Positions 17,344 to 26,583 of a stretch of DNA of 64,000 bases are shown here, piece by piece. The notes beneath the pieces are model-generated. The model had not been told where the DNA came from. It saw only the letters and a list, made by a program, of their open reading frames with translations, and ran no database searches. The position numbers and the translations under genes are program-made. Each line of letters starts with the position of its first letter. Positions within the stretch are counted from its first letter, which is position 1. Source of the DNA: Actinomyces glycerinitolerans (GTDB lineage Bacteria; Actinomycetota; Actinomycetes; Actinomycetales; Actinomycetaceae); assembly GCF_900098745.1 (NCBI RefSeq), contig NZ_FQTT01000011.1, forward strand, positions 1-64,000, given 5' to 3'.

Positions 17344-18993
17344 TCAGGCGCCGACGCGGATGGTGGGCATGCCGATGGCCACGGGCGCAGCATCCGGATC
17401 GGGCGCAGTGTGCGCCTCGCGGCGGCGCCGCTCCCAGGCGTCCCCTGCGCGGGTACGCCGCACCTCGAACAGGGCGGGGCCGCCGTCCAGCCAGATGCGG
17501 TCCCCGGCGCCTCGGCCCGCACCATCCACGGCCGCCCCGTCGGGCACGGTGCCGCAGCGGGCGGAGTCGGCAATCAGGTTGTGGGGGGCGCCGTGGGTGA
17601 CGCGGACGGTGAGCATGTCGCCGGGCCGCGGGGCGCCGCCGGCGTAGTCGTCCGCAGCCAGTCCGGCCGGCAGGGCGGCGTGCACCAGGCGGTTGTCGTC
17701 GGCGCGTCCGGAGACGCGCGCCGTGGCCTGGTCGCGGCGCCCCTCCCCCTCGGCCACGAGGATCTCGACGACGCGGCCCTCCTGACGCTCGTTCTCCTCC
17801 TGGGTGATGCGGCGCACCAGTTCGTCCAGTCGGGCGTAGCGCTCCTTGACCACCTCGATCGGCACCTGGTCGGGCATGCCTGCGGCCGGGGTGCCCGGGC
17901 GCGGAGAGAACTCGAAGGTGAAGGCGGAGGCGAAGCGGGCCTGTTCGACGACGTCGAGGGTGGCCTGAAAATCCGCCTCGGTCTCGCCGGGGAAGCCGAC
18001 GATCAGGTCGGTGGTGATGGCCGCCTCGGGCATCCGCTCGCGCACGCGCTCGAGAATGTTCAAGAACCGCTTGGTGCGGTAGGAGCGGCGCATGGCCCGC
18101 AGGATCCGGTCCGACCCGGACTGCAACGGCATGTGCAGGCTGGGCATGACCGTCGGCGTGTCGGCCATGGCGTCGATGACGTCATCGGTGAAGGCGGCGG
18201 GGTGGGGACTGGTGAAACGCACCCGCTCAATGCCCTCCACGGCGCCGGCAGCGCGCAACAGGCCGGCGAAGGCGCCGCGTTCACCGAAGCCGACACCGTA
18301 GGAGTTGACGTTCTGCCCCAGCAGGGTGACCTCGATGGCCCCCTGGGCGGCCACGGCCTCCACCTCCGCCAGCACGTCCCCGGGGCGCCGGTCGCGCTGC
18401 TTGCCGCGCAGGGAGGGCACGATGCAGAAGGTGCAGGTGTTGTTGCAGCCCACCGCGATGGACACCCAGGCGGCGTAGGCGGACTCGCGCCGGGTGGGCA
18501 GGGTGGACGGGAAGACCTTCAGGGACTCCTCGATCTCCACGGCCGCCTCGCGGTTGTGGCGGGCGCGCTCCAGCAGGGCGGGCAGTACATCGATGTTGTG
18601 GGTGCCGAAGACGACGTCGACCCACGGCGCCCGCTCCACGATCCCCTCCCCCATTTGCTGGGCCAGGCAGCCGGCGACGGCGATCTGCATACCGGGGCGC
18701 TCCCGCTTGACGGCGGCGAGCTGCCCGAGGTTGCCGAACAGGCGGGTGGCGGCGTTCTCCCGCACCGAGCAGGTGTTGATGATCACCACGTCGGCGCCGC
18801 CGTCGCCGGCGGCGGTGGCGCGAGCGGCCGCCTCGGGCACGTCCTCGGCACGGCGATATCCGGCCTGTTCCAGCAGGCCGGCCATGTGCTCGGAGTCGTG
18901 GACGTTCATCTGGCAGCCGAGCGTGCGCACGTGGTAAGTGCGCAGGTCGTCGCCGGCGCGGGCGGCGGTGGCGGGAACATCAAGCATGGTCAT
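17344..18993 (-). CDS. miaB: tRNA-2-methylthio-N6-dimethylallyladenosine synthase MiaB
   Basis: MiaB is the radical-SAM methylthiotransferase that acts after MiaA on A37. The roughly 549-residue protein has the N-terminal UPF0004 domain with its three cluster cysteines (LGCQMN, NTCSVRE, AGCLAQ), the radical-SAM motif CNNTCTFC at about 188, SLRGKQRDR and GQNVNSYG, and a C-terminal TRAM domain ending near [19 protein letters not shown]. About 60 further Gly/Ala/Asp-rich residues follow the TRAM domain, an extension over the usual length. The start is uncertain: ATG at 18993 or 18987, no good ribosome site is visible. Confidence 0.93.
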   Translation of the reverse strand: MTMLDVPATAARAGDDLRTYHVRTLGCQMNVHDSEHMAGLLEQAGYRRAEDVPEAAARATAAGDGGADVVIINTCSVRENAATRLFGNLGQLAAVKRERPGMQIAVAGCLAQQMGEGIVERAPWVDVVFGTHNIDVLPALLERARHNREAAVEIEESLKVFPSTLPTRRESAYAAWVSIAVGCNNTCTFCIVPSLRGKQRDRRPGDVLAEVEAVAAQGAIEVTLLGQNVNSYGVGFGERGAFAGLLRAAGAVEGIERVRFTSPHPAAFTDDVIDAMADTPTVMPSLHMPLQSGSDRILRAMRRSYRTKRFLNILERVRERMPEAAITTDLIVGFPGETEADFQATLDVVEQARFASAFTFEFSPRPGTPAAGMPDQVPIEVVKERYARLDELVRRITQEENERQEGRVVEILVAEGEGRRDQATARVSGRADDNRLVHAALPAGLAADDYAGGAPRPGDMLTVRVTHGAPHNLIADSARCGTVPDGAAVDGAGRGAGDRIWLDGGPALFEVRRTRAGDAWERRRREAHTAPDPDAAPVAIGMPTIRVGA

Positions 18994-19074
18994 CGTGTGC
19001 AGTCTAGAAGCCGCGGCGCCCACCGCAGAACCAGGCCGCCCCGGGCCTGCGCCTCGGGCCCCAGCCGTGAGATT

Positions 19075-19103
19075 TGTAACACCAGCGCACAGCGCCTGTT
19101 ACA
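19075..19103. promoter_or_regulatory. Operator-like dyad upstream of gluA
   Basis: TGTAACA (19075-19081) and TGTTACA (19097-19103) form inverted half-sites separated by 15 bases that include GCGC on both sides of the centre. It lies 47 bases before the gluA start, where a repressor or activator site would be expected. The spacing and half-site resemble GntR/TetR-type operators; I cannot assign a regulator. Confidence 0.4.
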
Positions 19104-19149
19104 GGTTGGAAACATGGTCGGACTATTCCCGACACGGTCGCGGTATGTC

Positions 19150-19992
19150 ATGAGCCGCATGAGCACCTCCCCGTCGCCCGCGCCCAACCGCCCCGCCGAC
19201 GCCGGCCCCGCCGACGCACTCATCACGGATGCCGCGCCGGCCGCCGCGGGCGGGAACGACGTGCTCGTGGAACTCGTCGGCGTCAACAAGCACTTCGGCG
19301 ACCTGCACGTGCTCAAGGACATCAACCTGTCGGTCACCCGGCAGGAGGTCGTGGTGGTGCTCGGCCCCTCCGGCTCCGGCAAGTCGACCCTGTGCCGCAC
19401 CATCAACCGGCTGGAGTCGATCGACTCCGGCACCATCCGCATCGACGGCCAGGAACTGCCGCAGGAGGGCAGGGAGCTCGCCCGGCTGCGCGCCGAGGTC
19501 GGCATGGTGTTCCAGTCCTTCAACCTGTTCGCCAACAAGACGATCCTGGACAACGTCACGCTGGGCCCCATCAAGGTGCGGGGCGTCTCCAAGCCGGAGG
19601 CCGAGGCGGAGGCACACCGACTGCTGCAGCGCGTGGGGGTGGACTCCCAGGCGAACAAGTTCCCGGCGCAGCTCTCCGGCGGGCAGCAGCAGCGCGTCGC
19701 CATCGCGCGCGCCCTGGCGATGCGTCCCAAGGTGATGCTCTTCGATGAGCCCACCTCCGCCCTGGACCCGGAGATGGTCAAGGAGGTCCTCGACGTCATG
19801 GCGGAGCTGGCCGCGGAGGGCATGACCATGATCATCGTCACCCACGAGATGGGTTTCGCCCGCCAGGCCGCCGACCGAGTGGTCTTCATGGCCGACGGCG
19901 CCATCGTTGAGGAGGCCGCCCCCGACGAGTTCTTCACCAGCCCGCGCACCGAGCGCGCCCAGGACTTCCTGTCCAAACTGATCACCCACTGA
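19150..19992 (+). CDS. gluA: Glutamate-type polar amino acid ABC transporter, ATPase
   Basis: A 280-residue ATPase of the polar amino acid uptake family: Walker A GPSGSGKS (about 72), Q-loop FQSFNLF, signature LSGGQQQR (about 175), Walker B VMLFDEPTSALDPEM and the H-loop VTHEMGFA. The first 35 residues are an Ala/Pro-rich tail. ATG 19150 and ATG 19159 are equally possible starts; neither has a strong ribosome site. It opens the gluABCD operon, whose order (ATPase, binding protein, two permeases) matches the Corynebacterium glutamate system; neighbouring miaB and recA/recX are part of the same conserved order. Confidence 0.9.
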   Translation: MSRMSTSPSPAPNRPADAGPADALITDAAPAAAGGNDVLVELVGVNKHFGDLHVLKDINLSVTRQEVVVVLGPSGSGKSTLCRTINRLESIDSGTIRIDGQELPQEGRELARLRAEVGMVFQSFNLFANKTILDNVTLGPIKVRGVSKPEAEAEAHRLLQRVGVDSQANKFPAQLSGGQQQRVAIARALAMRPKVMLFDEPTSALDPEMVKEVLDVMAELAAEGMTMIIVTHEMGFARQAADRVVFMADGAIVEEAAPDEFFTSPRTERAQDFLSKLITH

Positions 19993-20041
19993 AGTCCCGC
20001 ATCCGCTCACCACTAGCACCGCCCACCGATAGGAGGTCGGC

Positions 20042-20947
20042 ATGCATCCCCTCAACCACTCACGCCGCCGCAGCCCGCGCGATGTGCCCGCACGGCGGCG
20101 CCCCCGCTCCCGGCCGGCGCGCCGCGCCCGGGCCGTGCTCGCCGTCCTCCTGGGACTGACCCTGGGCGTCACGGGACTGGCCGCCTGCTCCGGCGGCGAC
20201 ACCTCCGCGCACTCCATCCGCATCGGCATCAAGTTCGACCAGCCCGGCATGGGCCTCAAGGACGGCTCGGAGTACACCGGCTTCGACGTCGACATGGGCC
20301 GTGCCATCGCCGCCAAACTGGGCTATCAGGAGGACGAGATCGTGTGGGTGGAGGCCGTCTCCGCCCAGCGAGAGACCATGCTGCGCAACGGGCAGGTGGA
20401 CATGGTCATCGGCACCTACTCGATCACGGACGCGCGCCGGGAGAAGATCACCTTCGCCGGCCCCTACTTCATCGCCGGGCAGGACCTGCTGGTGCGCTCC
20501 GACTCGGACATCTCCGGTCCCGATGACATGGATGGCCACATCCTGTGCTCGGTGGAGGGCTCCACCTCCGCCCAGACGATCCGCGACAACTACTCCACGG
20601 GCACCCTCCAGCTGTTCCCCGTACGCTCCTACTCCCAGTGCGTGGAGTTCCTGGCCGCCGGCACCGTCGACGCCGTGACCACCGACAACATCATCCTGGC
20701 CGGATTCGCCGCCCAAGACAATTACACGGGCAAGGTGCAGGTGGTCGGCAACGCCTTCTCCGAGGAGCACTACGGCGTCGGTCTGCCCCAGGGGAACCCC
20801 GACCGCTGCCTGGCCGTCAACCAGGCGATCACCGACATCATCGCCGAGGGCACCTGGAGCCGGCTGCTTCAGGACAACGTCGGCACCGCCTTCGACCCCG
20901 ATGCGACCCTCAACCCGCCGACGGTCGACGACTCGCTGTGCGAGTAG
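20042..20947 (+). CDS. gluB: Glutamate-type ABC transporter, substrate-binding lipoprotein
   Basis: The 301-residue precursor has an unusually long Arg-rich n-region (about 30 residues), a hydrophobic core and the lipobox GLAAC (Cys49). The mature part is a family-3 solute-binding protein: IRIGIKFDQPGMG, GFDVDMGRAIA, NGQVDMVIGTYSITDARR and the YSTGTLQLFPV to AVTTDN second lobe. It should catch glutamate, possibly also aspartate or glutamine, at the outer face. AGGAGG lies six bases upstream of the ATG. The final VDDSLCE carries a C-terminal cysteine. Confidence 0.9.
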   Translation: MHPLNHSRRRSPRDVPARRRPRSRPARRARAVLAVLLGLTLGVTGLAACSGGDTSAHSIRIGIKFDQPGMGLKDGSEYTGFDVDMGRAIAAKLGYQEDEIVWVEAVSAQRETMLRNGQVDMVIGTYSITDARREKITFAGPYFIAGQDLLVRSDSDISGPDDMDGHILCSVEGSTSAQTIRDNYSTGTLQLFPVRSYSQCVEFLAAGTVDAVTTDNIILAGFAAQDNYTGKVQVVGNAFSEEHYGVGLPQGNPDRCLAVNQAITDIIAEGTWSRLLQDNVGTAFDPDATLNPPTVDDSLCE

Positions 20948-20983
20948 GCGGCCCGGAATCGGCAGGAAGGAAAGGAAGAGCCA

Positions 20984-21664
20984 TTGGGTGAGCTGCTATC
21001 CCAGTACGACGTCCTCGGCGCGTTCCTCGTCAACATTGAACTGACACTCTTCTCCGCGATCGGCGCCGCCCTGCTCGGCACCATCCTGATGATCATGCGG
21101 GTTTGTCCGATGGGCTCGCTGCGTGGCTTCGCCGCGGCCTTCACCAACATCGTCATGAACATCCCGCTGACCCTGATCATCCTGGCCTGCTCGCTGGGGG
21201 TGTACGGACAGCTCGGCATCGTCGTCTCGGGCCGTTGGGGCGACCAGTGGCTGGCACGCAACTCCTTCTGGCTGACGGTCATCGGCCTGAGCGTGTACAC
21301 CGCCACCTTCGTGTGCGAGGCGCTGCGCTCGGGGCTGAACACCGTTCCGCCCGGGCAGGCGGAGGCCGCCCGTGCGATCGGTCTGGGCTTCGGGCAGACC
21401 ATGGGGTCGATCATCCTGCCGCAGACCCTGCGCGGGGCGGTGGCCCCGCTGGGCAACACCCTGATCGCGTTGGCCAAGAACACCACGGTCGCCTCGGCCG
21501 CGGGCGTGTCCCAGGCGGCCTCGGTGATGTCGGACATGTTCGAGTTCTCCCCGCAGCACCTGCTCGCGATCTTCGCCGTCTTCGCGATCGGCTGGACCAT
21601 CATCGTCCTGCCGATCGGACTGCTCACAACCTCTCTGTCCCGGAAGCTGGCGGTGGCCCGATGA
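20984..21664 (+). CDS. gluC: Glutamate-type ABC transporter, permease 1
   Basis: A 226-residue membrane protein with five hydrophobic segments and the inner-membrane signature of the family, EAARAIGLGFGQTMGSIILPQ, which contacts the ATPase. The start is a TTG (20984-20986) preceded by a purine run AGGAAGGAAAGGAAGAG; no in-frame ATG or GTG lies close by. Its stop overlaps the next start as ATGA (21661-21664). Family and context (binding protein upstream, sister permease downstream) fix the role. Confidence 0.9.
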   Translation: MGELLSQYDVLGAFLVNIELTLFSAIGAALLGTILMIMRVCPMGSLRGFAAAFTNIVMNIPLTLIILACSLGVYGQLGIVVSGRWGDQWLARNSFWLTVIGLSVYTATFVCEALRSGLNTVPPGQAEAARAIGLGFGQTMGSIILPQTLRGAVAPLGNTLIALAKNTTVASAAGVSQAASVMSDMFEFSPQHLLAIFAVFAIGWTIIVLPIGLLTTSLSRKLAVAR

Positions 21665-22590
21665 ACGACCAGTCCCTCCTGTTCGACCTGCCCGGCCCCC
21701 GGGCCCGGCGCCGCGAGCGCATCGGCAACGCGATCGGCATCGTGGTGCTGGTGGCGCTTGGGGCGTGGGTGATCGTCGCCCTGGCCGCCAAGGACCAGTT
21801 CACCGCCGCCCGCTGGGCGCCCTTCCTGACCGTCTCCGCCTGGACCGACTACCTGCTGCCGGGCCTGTGGGCGACGCTGCGGGCCGCCGCCGTGGCGCTG
21901 GTGGCCGCCTTCGTCTTCGGGGTGGTCTTCGGGCTGGGTCGGCTGGCCGACGCCCGCCCGGTGCGCTGGATCAGCACCGTGGTGGTGGAGTTCTTCCGGG
22001 CGGTTCCCGTCCTGGTGCTCATGCTGTTCTTCTACTTCATGTTCTCCCAGGCGTCCTTCGTGCCGGCCACCTCGGCCGCGTTCTGGGGCGTGGTCACGGC
22101 CCTGACCCTGTACAACGGGTCGGTGGTGGCCGAGCTGGTTCGCTCCGGCATTCACTCCCTGCCCTCCGGGCAACGTGAGGCGGCCCTGGCGATTGGGCTC
22201 ACGCCGGCCCGCTCGCGCCGGCTCATCGAGCTGCCGCAGGCACTGGTGGCGATGATGCCGGCCATGATCAGTCAGCTGATCGTGGCCCTGAAGGACACGG
22301 CCCTGGGATACATCATCACCTACTCCGAGCTGCTGGCCGCAGGCAGCCTGTTGGGCAGCGCCAAGGCGAACCTGATCCCGTCGCTGATCGTCACGGCCGT
22401 CATCTTCGTGGCGCTCAACTTCGGCATGTCCTGGGCGGCGCAACGCCTGGCCGACCGGCTCTCCCGCCGCACCAGCGAGCAGATGAGCACGGTCACCGGT
22501 ATTGCCACCGCCGCGGACGTGGCCGACGTCCCGACCCCAGCGCTGCCGGTCCCGCCGCGTCCGGAACGCTCGGGACGACGGCCCCGGTAA
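21661..22590 (+). CDS. gluD: Glutamate-type ABC transporter, permease 2
   Basis: A 309-residue permease, longer than GluC because of a 35-residue charged N-terminus and a 50-residue C-terminal tail rich in Pro and Ala. The core has five membrane helices, VEFFRAVPVLVLML, and the EAA motif EAALAIGLTPARSRRLIELPQ. The stop comes seven bases before the end of the convergent ndh gene. Confidence 0.9.
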   Translation: MNDQSLLFDLPGPRARRRERIGNAIGIVVLVALGAWVIVALAAKDQFTAARWAPFLTVSAWTDYLLPGLWATLRAAAVALVAAFVFGVVFGLGRLADARPVRWISTVVVEFFRAVPVLVLMLFFYFMFSQASFVPATSAAFWGVVTALTLYNGSVVAELVRSGIHSLPSGQREAALAIGLTPARSRRLIELPQALVAMMPAMISQLIVALKDTALGYIITYSELLAAGSLLGSAKANLIPSLIVTAVIFVALNFGMSWAAQRLADRLSRRTSEQMSTVTGIATAADVADVPTPALPVPPRPERSGRRPR

Positions 22591-22597
22591 GGCCTGC

Positions 22598-24136
22598 CTA
22601 CTCCGCTGTTTCCTTGGTCGCGTCCGTCTGGGCCCGCGCACGCTGCTGGGCCAGCCGGGCGTCGTGCTCCGCGGCGGCGGCGAAGGCGGCGCCCGGTGCG
22701 GCCACCGAACCGAAGCTGGCCAGGTCGCGGCGAAATACGGCGGCGGCGAACCAGTCCATCATGATGCGCACCTTCCGGTTCAGGGTGGGCATGGCGTACA
22801 CGTGGTAGCCGCGGTGCGCGGTCCAGGCCGGCAGACCGCGCAGGTTATGGCCCAGGATGCGAGCCACCCCCTTGCCGATGCCGAGGGAGGCGACGGTGCC
22901 GAGGTTCTCGTGGCGGTAACCGGCCAGCTCCACCGACGCATCGGGGTCGGCCGCGAGCGTGGCGGCCAGATTGTCGGCCAGTACCTTCGCCTGGCGGACG
23001 GCGTGCTGGGCGGTGGGGGCACAGGTGGCGGCCGGGTCCTGGCTGGTCAGGTCGGGCACGGCCGCGCAGTCCCCGGCGGCCCAGGCGCCGTCTACGACGA
23101 CGCCGTCGCGGGCCACCTGCAGGGTGGGCAGGGTGGTGACGCGCCCGCGCCCCTCGATGGGCAGGTCGGAGTCGGCCAGCACCGGGGCGGCCTTGACGCC
23201 GGCGGTCCATACGATGGTGTCGGCGTCGAACTCGGTGCCGTCGGACAGGACCACGTGCCCGTCCACGCAGGAGTTGAGGAAGGTGGACAGGCGCACGTCG
23301 ATGTCGCGCTCGCGCAGCTGCTGCAGGCCGTAGCCGGACAGCTCCTCGGTCAGTTCCGGCAGGATGCGGCGAGTGCCCTCCACCAGCACGAAGTGCACAT
23401 CGCTCTGCTCGACGCTGGGGATCTTGGCGACGGCGGCCCGGGCCATGTCCTCGAGTTCGGCGATCGCCTCCACGCCGGCGAAGCCGCCGCCCACGAACAC
23501 GAAGGTCAGTAACCGCCGGCGGCGGTCGTGGTCCCACGTGGAGGCGGCCTCCTCGATATTGGACAGGACGCGATTGCGCAGGGCCAGGGCCTCCTCCACC
23601 TGCTTGAAGCCGAGGGCCTGCTCGGCCAGGCCGGGAATCGGCAGGGTGCGGGCCTCGGCGCCCAGGGCCAGCACCAGGTGGTCGTAGGCGAGCTGGTAGG
23701 GCTCGGGGACCACGCGCGTGGATTCGGGGGTCGGGGGCGTGATGGTGATGTTGCGGTGGGCGTGGTCGATGCCGGTGACGGAGCCGGTCAGGATCGTGAT
23801 GCCGTCCAGGCCGCGGCGGTGGGAGGCGACGACGTGGCGCGGCTGGATGGAGCCGGCCGCGACCTCCGGCAGGAAGGGCTGGTAGGTCATGTATGGGCGC
23901 GGGTCGACGACGGCGATCTCGACCTCGTCGGTGTTCAGCCGCCGGCGCAGCGCCCGGGCGGTGGTGAAGCCGACGTATCCGCCGCCCGCGATGACCACGC
24001 GGGGCGGGCGGTGGCGGCCCTGGTCGACGGCGACGGCGGGCACGTGCGGACGCGGCGAGCGGATGGTGACGGCGAGGGCGGCGCCTGCGGCCGCCAGGCC
24101 GGCGGCGCCGAGGGTGATGGCGACGGGACGTCTCAT
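22598..24136 (-). CDS. ndh: Type II NADH dehydrogenase (NDH-2) with N-terminal membrane anchor
   Basis: NDH-2 passes electrons from NADH to menaquinone without pumping. The 512-residue protein has two nucleotide-binding motifs, VVIAGGGYVGFTTA (about 48, FAD) and FVFVGGGFAGVEA (about 213, NADH), the linker YDHLVLALGAEART, and the FAD-closing AAGDCAAVPD. Beyond the family core it has an N-terminal segment of about 25 hydrophobic residues that should anchor it, and a C-terminal Ala/Gln-rich helix. A DtxR-like box lies 11 bases upstream of the ATG. A related quinone reductase is possible, but the spacing fits NDH-2. Confidence 0.83.
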   Translation of the reverse strand: MRRPVAITLGAAGLAAAGAALAVTIRSPRPHVPAVAVDQGRHRPPRVVIAGGGYVGFTTARALRRRLNTDEVEIAVVDPRPYMTYQPFLPEVAAGSIQPRHVVASHRRGLDGITILTGSVTGIDHAHRNITITPPTPESTRVVPEPYQLAYDHLVLALGAEARTLPIPGLAEQALGFKQVEEALALRNRVLSNIEEAASTWDHDRRRRLLTFVFVGGGFAGVEAIAELEDMARAAVAKIPSVEQSDVHFVLVEGTRRILPELTEELSGYGLQQLRERDIDVRLSTFLNSCVDGHVVLSDGTEFDADTIVWTAGVKAAPVLADSDLPIEGRGRVTTLPTLQVARDGVVVDGAWAAGDCAAVPDLTSQDPAATCAPTAQHAVRQAKVLADNLAATLAADPDASVELAGYRHENLGTVASLGIGKGVARILGHNLRGLPAWTAHRGYHVYAMPTLNRKVRIMMDWFAAAVFRRDLASFGSVAAPGAAFAAAAEHDARLAQQRARAQTDATKETAE

Positions 24137-24146
24137 AGGGAAAATG

Positions 24147-24165
24147 TAAGGGTTGCCTTACGTAA
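24147..24165. promoter_or_regulatory. DtxR/IdeR-like box upstream of ndh
   Basis: TAAGGGTTGCCTTACGTAA matches the 19-base DtxR consensus at 13 positions, about as well as the boxes of the FTR1/apbE promoter, and contains the palindrome CTTACGTAAG at its right end. It sits directly before the ndh ATG (24136), where binding would block transcription or translation initiation. Assessed by eye. Confidence 0.4.
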
Positions 24166-24358
24166 GGAGAAAGCGGCCTCGGCGCCGCTACCCATGATTC
24201 GCCTCACACCCGCGCCCAAACGCGCCGATACCAGCACTAGTCACGTGCCGCAATGCCTCCCGCACCTCCGCCAATGTCCGAGCAAATAACGCTTGCGAAA
24301 CCGTGACGTGGCTGTTTTACTGCCCATTGTCTCAGCCATTGACCCAGGAACTTGAGTG

Positions 24359-25651
24359 ATGCGACTTCGTAGTCTCTCCCGCCGTACGACCGCACTGGTC
24401 GCCGTCTCCGCCCTGACCGCCGCGGCGGCATGCTCCTCCCCCACAGCGACGGAGGCCGACTCCTCCGCTGCCGCCTCGCCGAGCCGCGCCACCTACGGCA
24501 CGCAGGCCCCTTTGGTGGGTAACGCGAATTTCGAGGCGGTAGGCCTGACCGCGACCACGTTCAGTTTCAAGGCCGAATCGGGCACGGTCCGCGCGGACGA
24601 GCTCGGAATCACCTACATCGACCCTCGCACAGACGATTCCGCGGACCTGACGGTACGTCGCACCCTGTGGGACGGCACCGAGGCCTGGTCCGCAGCCGTG
24701 GCGGTGCCCGACGGCGCCGCCGACATGCAGGCGCGGTTGAGCCTGGACCCGGCAATCGGGGTCGTCTCGGTCTGGTTCTCCGGCCCGGACGCGCCGAGCG
24801 AGGACGGCGCCATCATCCTTAGGAACACCGACGCCATGTCCGGTCAGGTCACCTGGCTGGACGTGGAGACCGGTAGGGCCGTCTCCGAGGATCTGATGGT
24901 CACCGCCTCCGATCTTGCGGGCGTGTCCGTGCGCACGAATGAGGACTTCGTGGGCGCTATCGTCATGGAGGACGACTCGACGACCTCCGGCGTGCTGCAT
25001 GTCGACGCCGACCTCACCTTGGCGGGCTTAGCCTGGGGCGACCTGATCTCGGCTGAGGGCGACTTCCAATTGAGCGGCGTATCCCAGTGGAACAGCGTGC
25101 CTTTGTTCACACTCGTCGACAAGAATGACGGCAGCAACAACATCGTGCAGCTCGGCTCCACCGAGCTGCTGACCGCCGACAGTGACGCCATCCGGTTCAT
25201 CCCCGGCCCCACGCACCTGGGTCTGAAGCACGATGAGGACCTGTGGCTGGTGGATGAGACGGGCGCCGTCGTCGAGGTCGACACCAGCGCCTGCGAGCTG
25301 GGCAACAACCACCAGTACCCGACAATCTCCGACACGGCACTGTATGCCGGCCTCGCTCGCGTCACCCTCGGCGACATGTCCGTGGAGTGCCTGGCAGACA
25401 TCGCCCCCACCCCGGACGCCGAGATCGTCGGGGAGTTCTCCGACGGCAACCTGCTGCTCGCATCAGCCCTGTCCAACGCGCAGGTGCGCGGCACCTGGCT
25501 GGTTCCGGCCGACCGTTCCGAGGCCGTGGAACTGGACAGCCTCGGCCCGGTTGAGGTGCACTCGGACCACGTCGTCAACATCGTGGACGGCTCCGAGAGC
25601 ACGTTCGTGGACGTCTACGACTACCGCGATCTGCTGCCGGCGCAGCAGTGA
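24359..25651 (+). CDS. Large lipoprotein of unknown function, beta-propeller-like
   Basis: A 430-residue exported protein: signal RRTTALVAVSALTAAAAC with Cys25 as lipidated residue, then Ser/Thr/Ala-rich linker and a body with repeated beta-strand blocks ending in W or L followed by acidic turns (WLDVETGRAV, LWLVDETGAVVEVD, WLVPADRSEAVELD). This resembles PQQ-like or WD-type propeller blades, but I recognise no named family. The ATG at 24359 is eight bases after AGGAA; a GTG three bases upstream is possible. It is divergent from ndh and followed by a repeat region. Confidence 0.65.
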   Translation: MRLRSLSRRTTALVAVSALTAAAACSSPTATEADSSAAASPSRATYGTQAPLVGNANFEAVGLTATTFSFKAESGTVRADELGITYIDPRTDDSADLTVRRTLWDGTEAWSAAVAVPDGAADMQARLSLDPAIGVVSVWFSGPDAPSEDGAIILRNTDAMSGQVTWLDVETGRAVSEDLMVTASDLAGVSVRTNEDFVGAIVMEDDSTTSGVLHVDADLTLAGLAWGDLISAEGDFQLSGVSQWNSVPLFTLVDKNDGSNNIVQLGSTELLTADSDAIRFIPGPTHLGLKHDEDLWLVDETGAVVEVDTSACELGNNHQYPTISDTALYAGLARVTLGDMSVECLADIAPTPDAEIVGEFSDGNLLLASALSNAQVRGTWLVPADRSEAVELDSLGPVEVHSDHVVNIVDGSESTFVDVYDYRDLLPAQQ

Positions 25652-25680
25652 CGTCGACCGCAGAGCACGGCCGGGCAGGA

Positions 25681-25805
25681 CTAGGCACCAGGGCTAGGTC
25701 GTGTTGTGTGAGTCGTTTGTGCTGGTGGGGCGGTGCTGGCGATGTGGGTGGTGGTCTGGTAGCGGATGGCGAGTTCGTCGTATCTGGTGGCTACGGGGCC
25801 CCAGT
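25681..25805 (-). pseudogene. Remnant of an IS5-family transposase C-terminus
   Basis: On the minus strand the peptide VATRYDELAIRYQTTTHIAS resembles the closing motif of IS5-type transposases (TRYDKLAVRYxATVHIAAINxWL). Upstream codons bear no further similarity and the normal last residues are replaced by a Pro/Thr-rich run-out. It is therefore a short decayed end. It lies next to the 25.9-kb palindromic repeat in the convergent gap between the lipoprotein gene and recX. Confidence 0.5.
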
Positions 25806-25860
25806 TTGAGTGGGCTGTGTGCGCCCGTCGAAGGGGGCGAGTGGGTCTTGCACCGCCCCG

Positions 25861-25974
25861 GTTGGACCGCCCACGCCCCGTTGGACCGCCCACGCCCCGT
25901 TGGACCGCTGTAACCGGCGGCTACGGCGGTCCAACCGGGGAACAGGGGTCCAACGGGGGAACAGGGGTCCAACT
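25861..25974. repeat. Multi-unit inverted repeat built on GTTGGACCG
   Basis: The 19-base unit GTTGGACCGCCCACGCCCC occurs twice head to tail (25861-25879, 25880-25898), then a third partial copy (25899). After a turn at GCTGTAACCGGCGGCTACGG come three inverted copies, GCGGTCCAACCGGGG (25926-25940) and two GGGGTCCAAC words spaced 18 bases. It fills the convergent junction between the lipoprotein gene and recX. Outside 25681-25974 the gap (25652-26091) shows nothing else. Confidence 0.8.
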
Positions 25975-26091
25975 GACCGGCTCAACAGCCACGCACACCG
26001 CCACCCAAGCACTTACACAACAGGACCTAGACCGCCCCAGTCGGTCCCGGGCAGGGCCTCCGCTTCGGTGCTCGGCGGGGCGACGCCGGAG

Positions 26092-26583
26092 TTACTCCTC
26101 CGCCAGGGCCCGCTCGACCGCGCCCGCGGCCACGGAGGCGGAGTAGCCCTTGCGTCCCAGCGCGGCCAGGGCCCGCCGACGGCGCACGGTCGGCTCCAGG
26201 CCCCGGCTGACCGCCAGCCGTTTGCGCGCCAGCGCCAGGGCGGCAGCGGCCTCGTCCTCGCCGTCGATCTGCTCCAGGGCGGCACGGATGTGCCCCTCCC
26301 CCAGCCCCTTGCGACGCAGCTCCTCCGCGATGGCGCGGCGGGCCGCGCCCTTCTCCGCAAAGCGGGTGCGTGCCAGGCGGGCGGCATAGGCGGCGTCGTC
26401 GATCACGCCGGCGGCCTCCAGGCGATCCAGCACCTCCTGGGCAACGACGGGATCAACCTCCTTGCGCTCCAGCAGCTGGGCCAGGGCGGCGCGTGGGGCG
26501 GCGGAGCGGTCGAGGCGGCGCAGGACGATGTCCCTGGCCGCCTCGACCTGCTCGGTGTGGGCGTCCGGGGTGAGCCAGGGCAT
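26092..26583 (-). CDS. recX: Regulatory protein RecX
   Basis: RecX binds RecA filaments and limits their activity. The 163-residue protein is mainly helical with repeated three-helix units; family segments are AARDIVLRRLDRSAAPRAAL, DDAAYAARLARTRFAEKG, ELRRKGLGEGHIRAAL and the C-terminal RRRALAALGRKGYSASVA. Its ATG shares one base with the recA stop (TGATG at 26583), so it is coupled to recA. Confidence 0.9.
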   Translation of the reverse strand: MPWLTPDAHTEQVEAARDIVLRRLDRSAAPRAALAQLLERKEVDPVVAQEVLDRLEAAGVIDDAAYAARLARTRFAEKGAARRAIAEELRRKGLGEGHIRAALEQIDGEDEAAAALALARKRLAVSRGLEPTVRRRRALAALGRKGYSASVAAGAVERALAEE

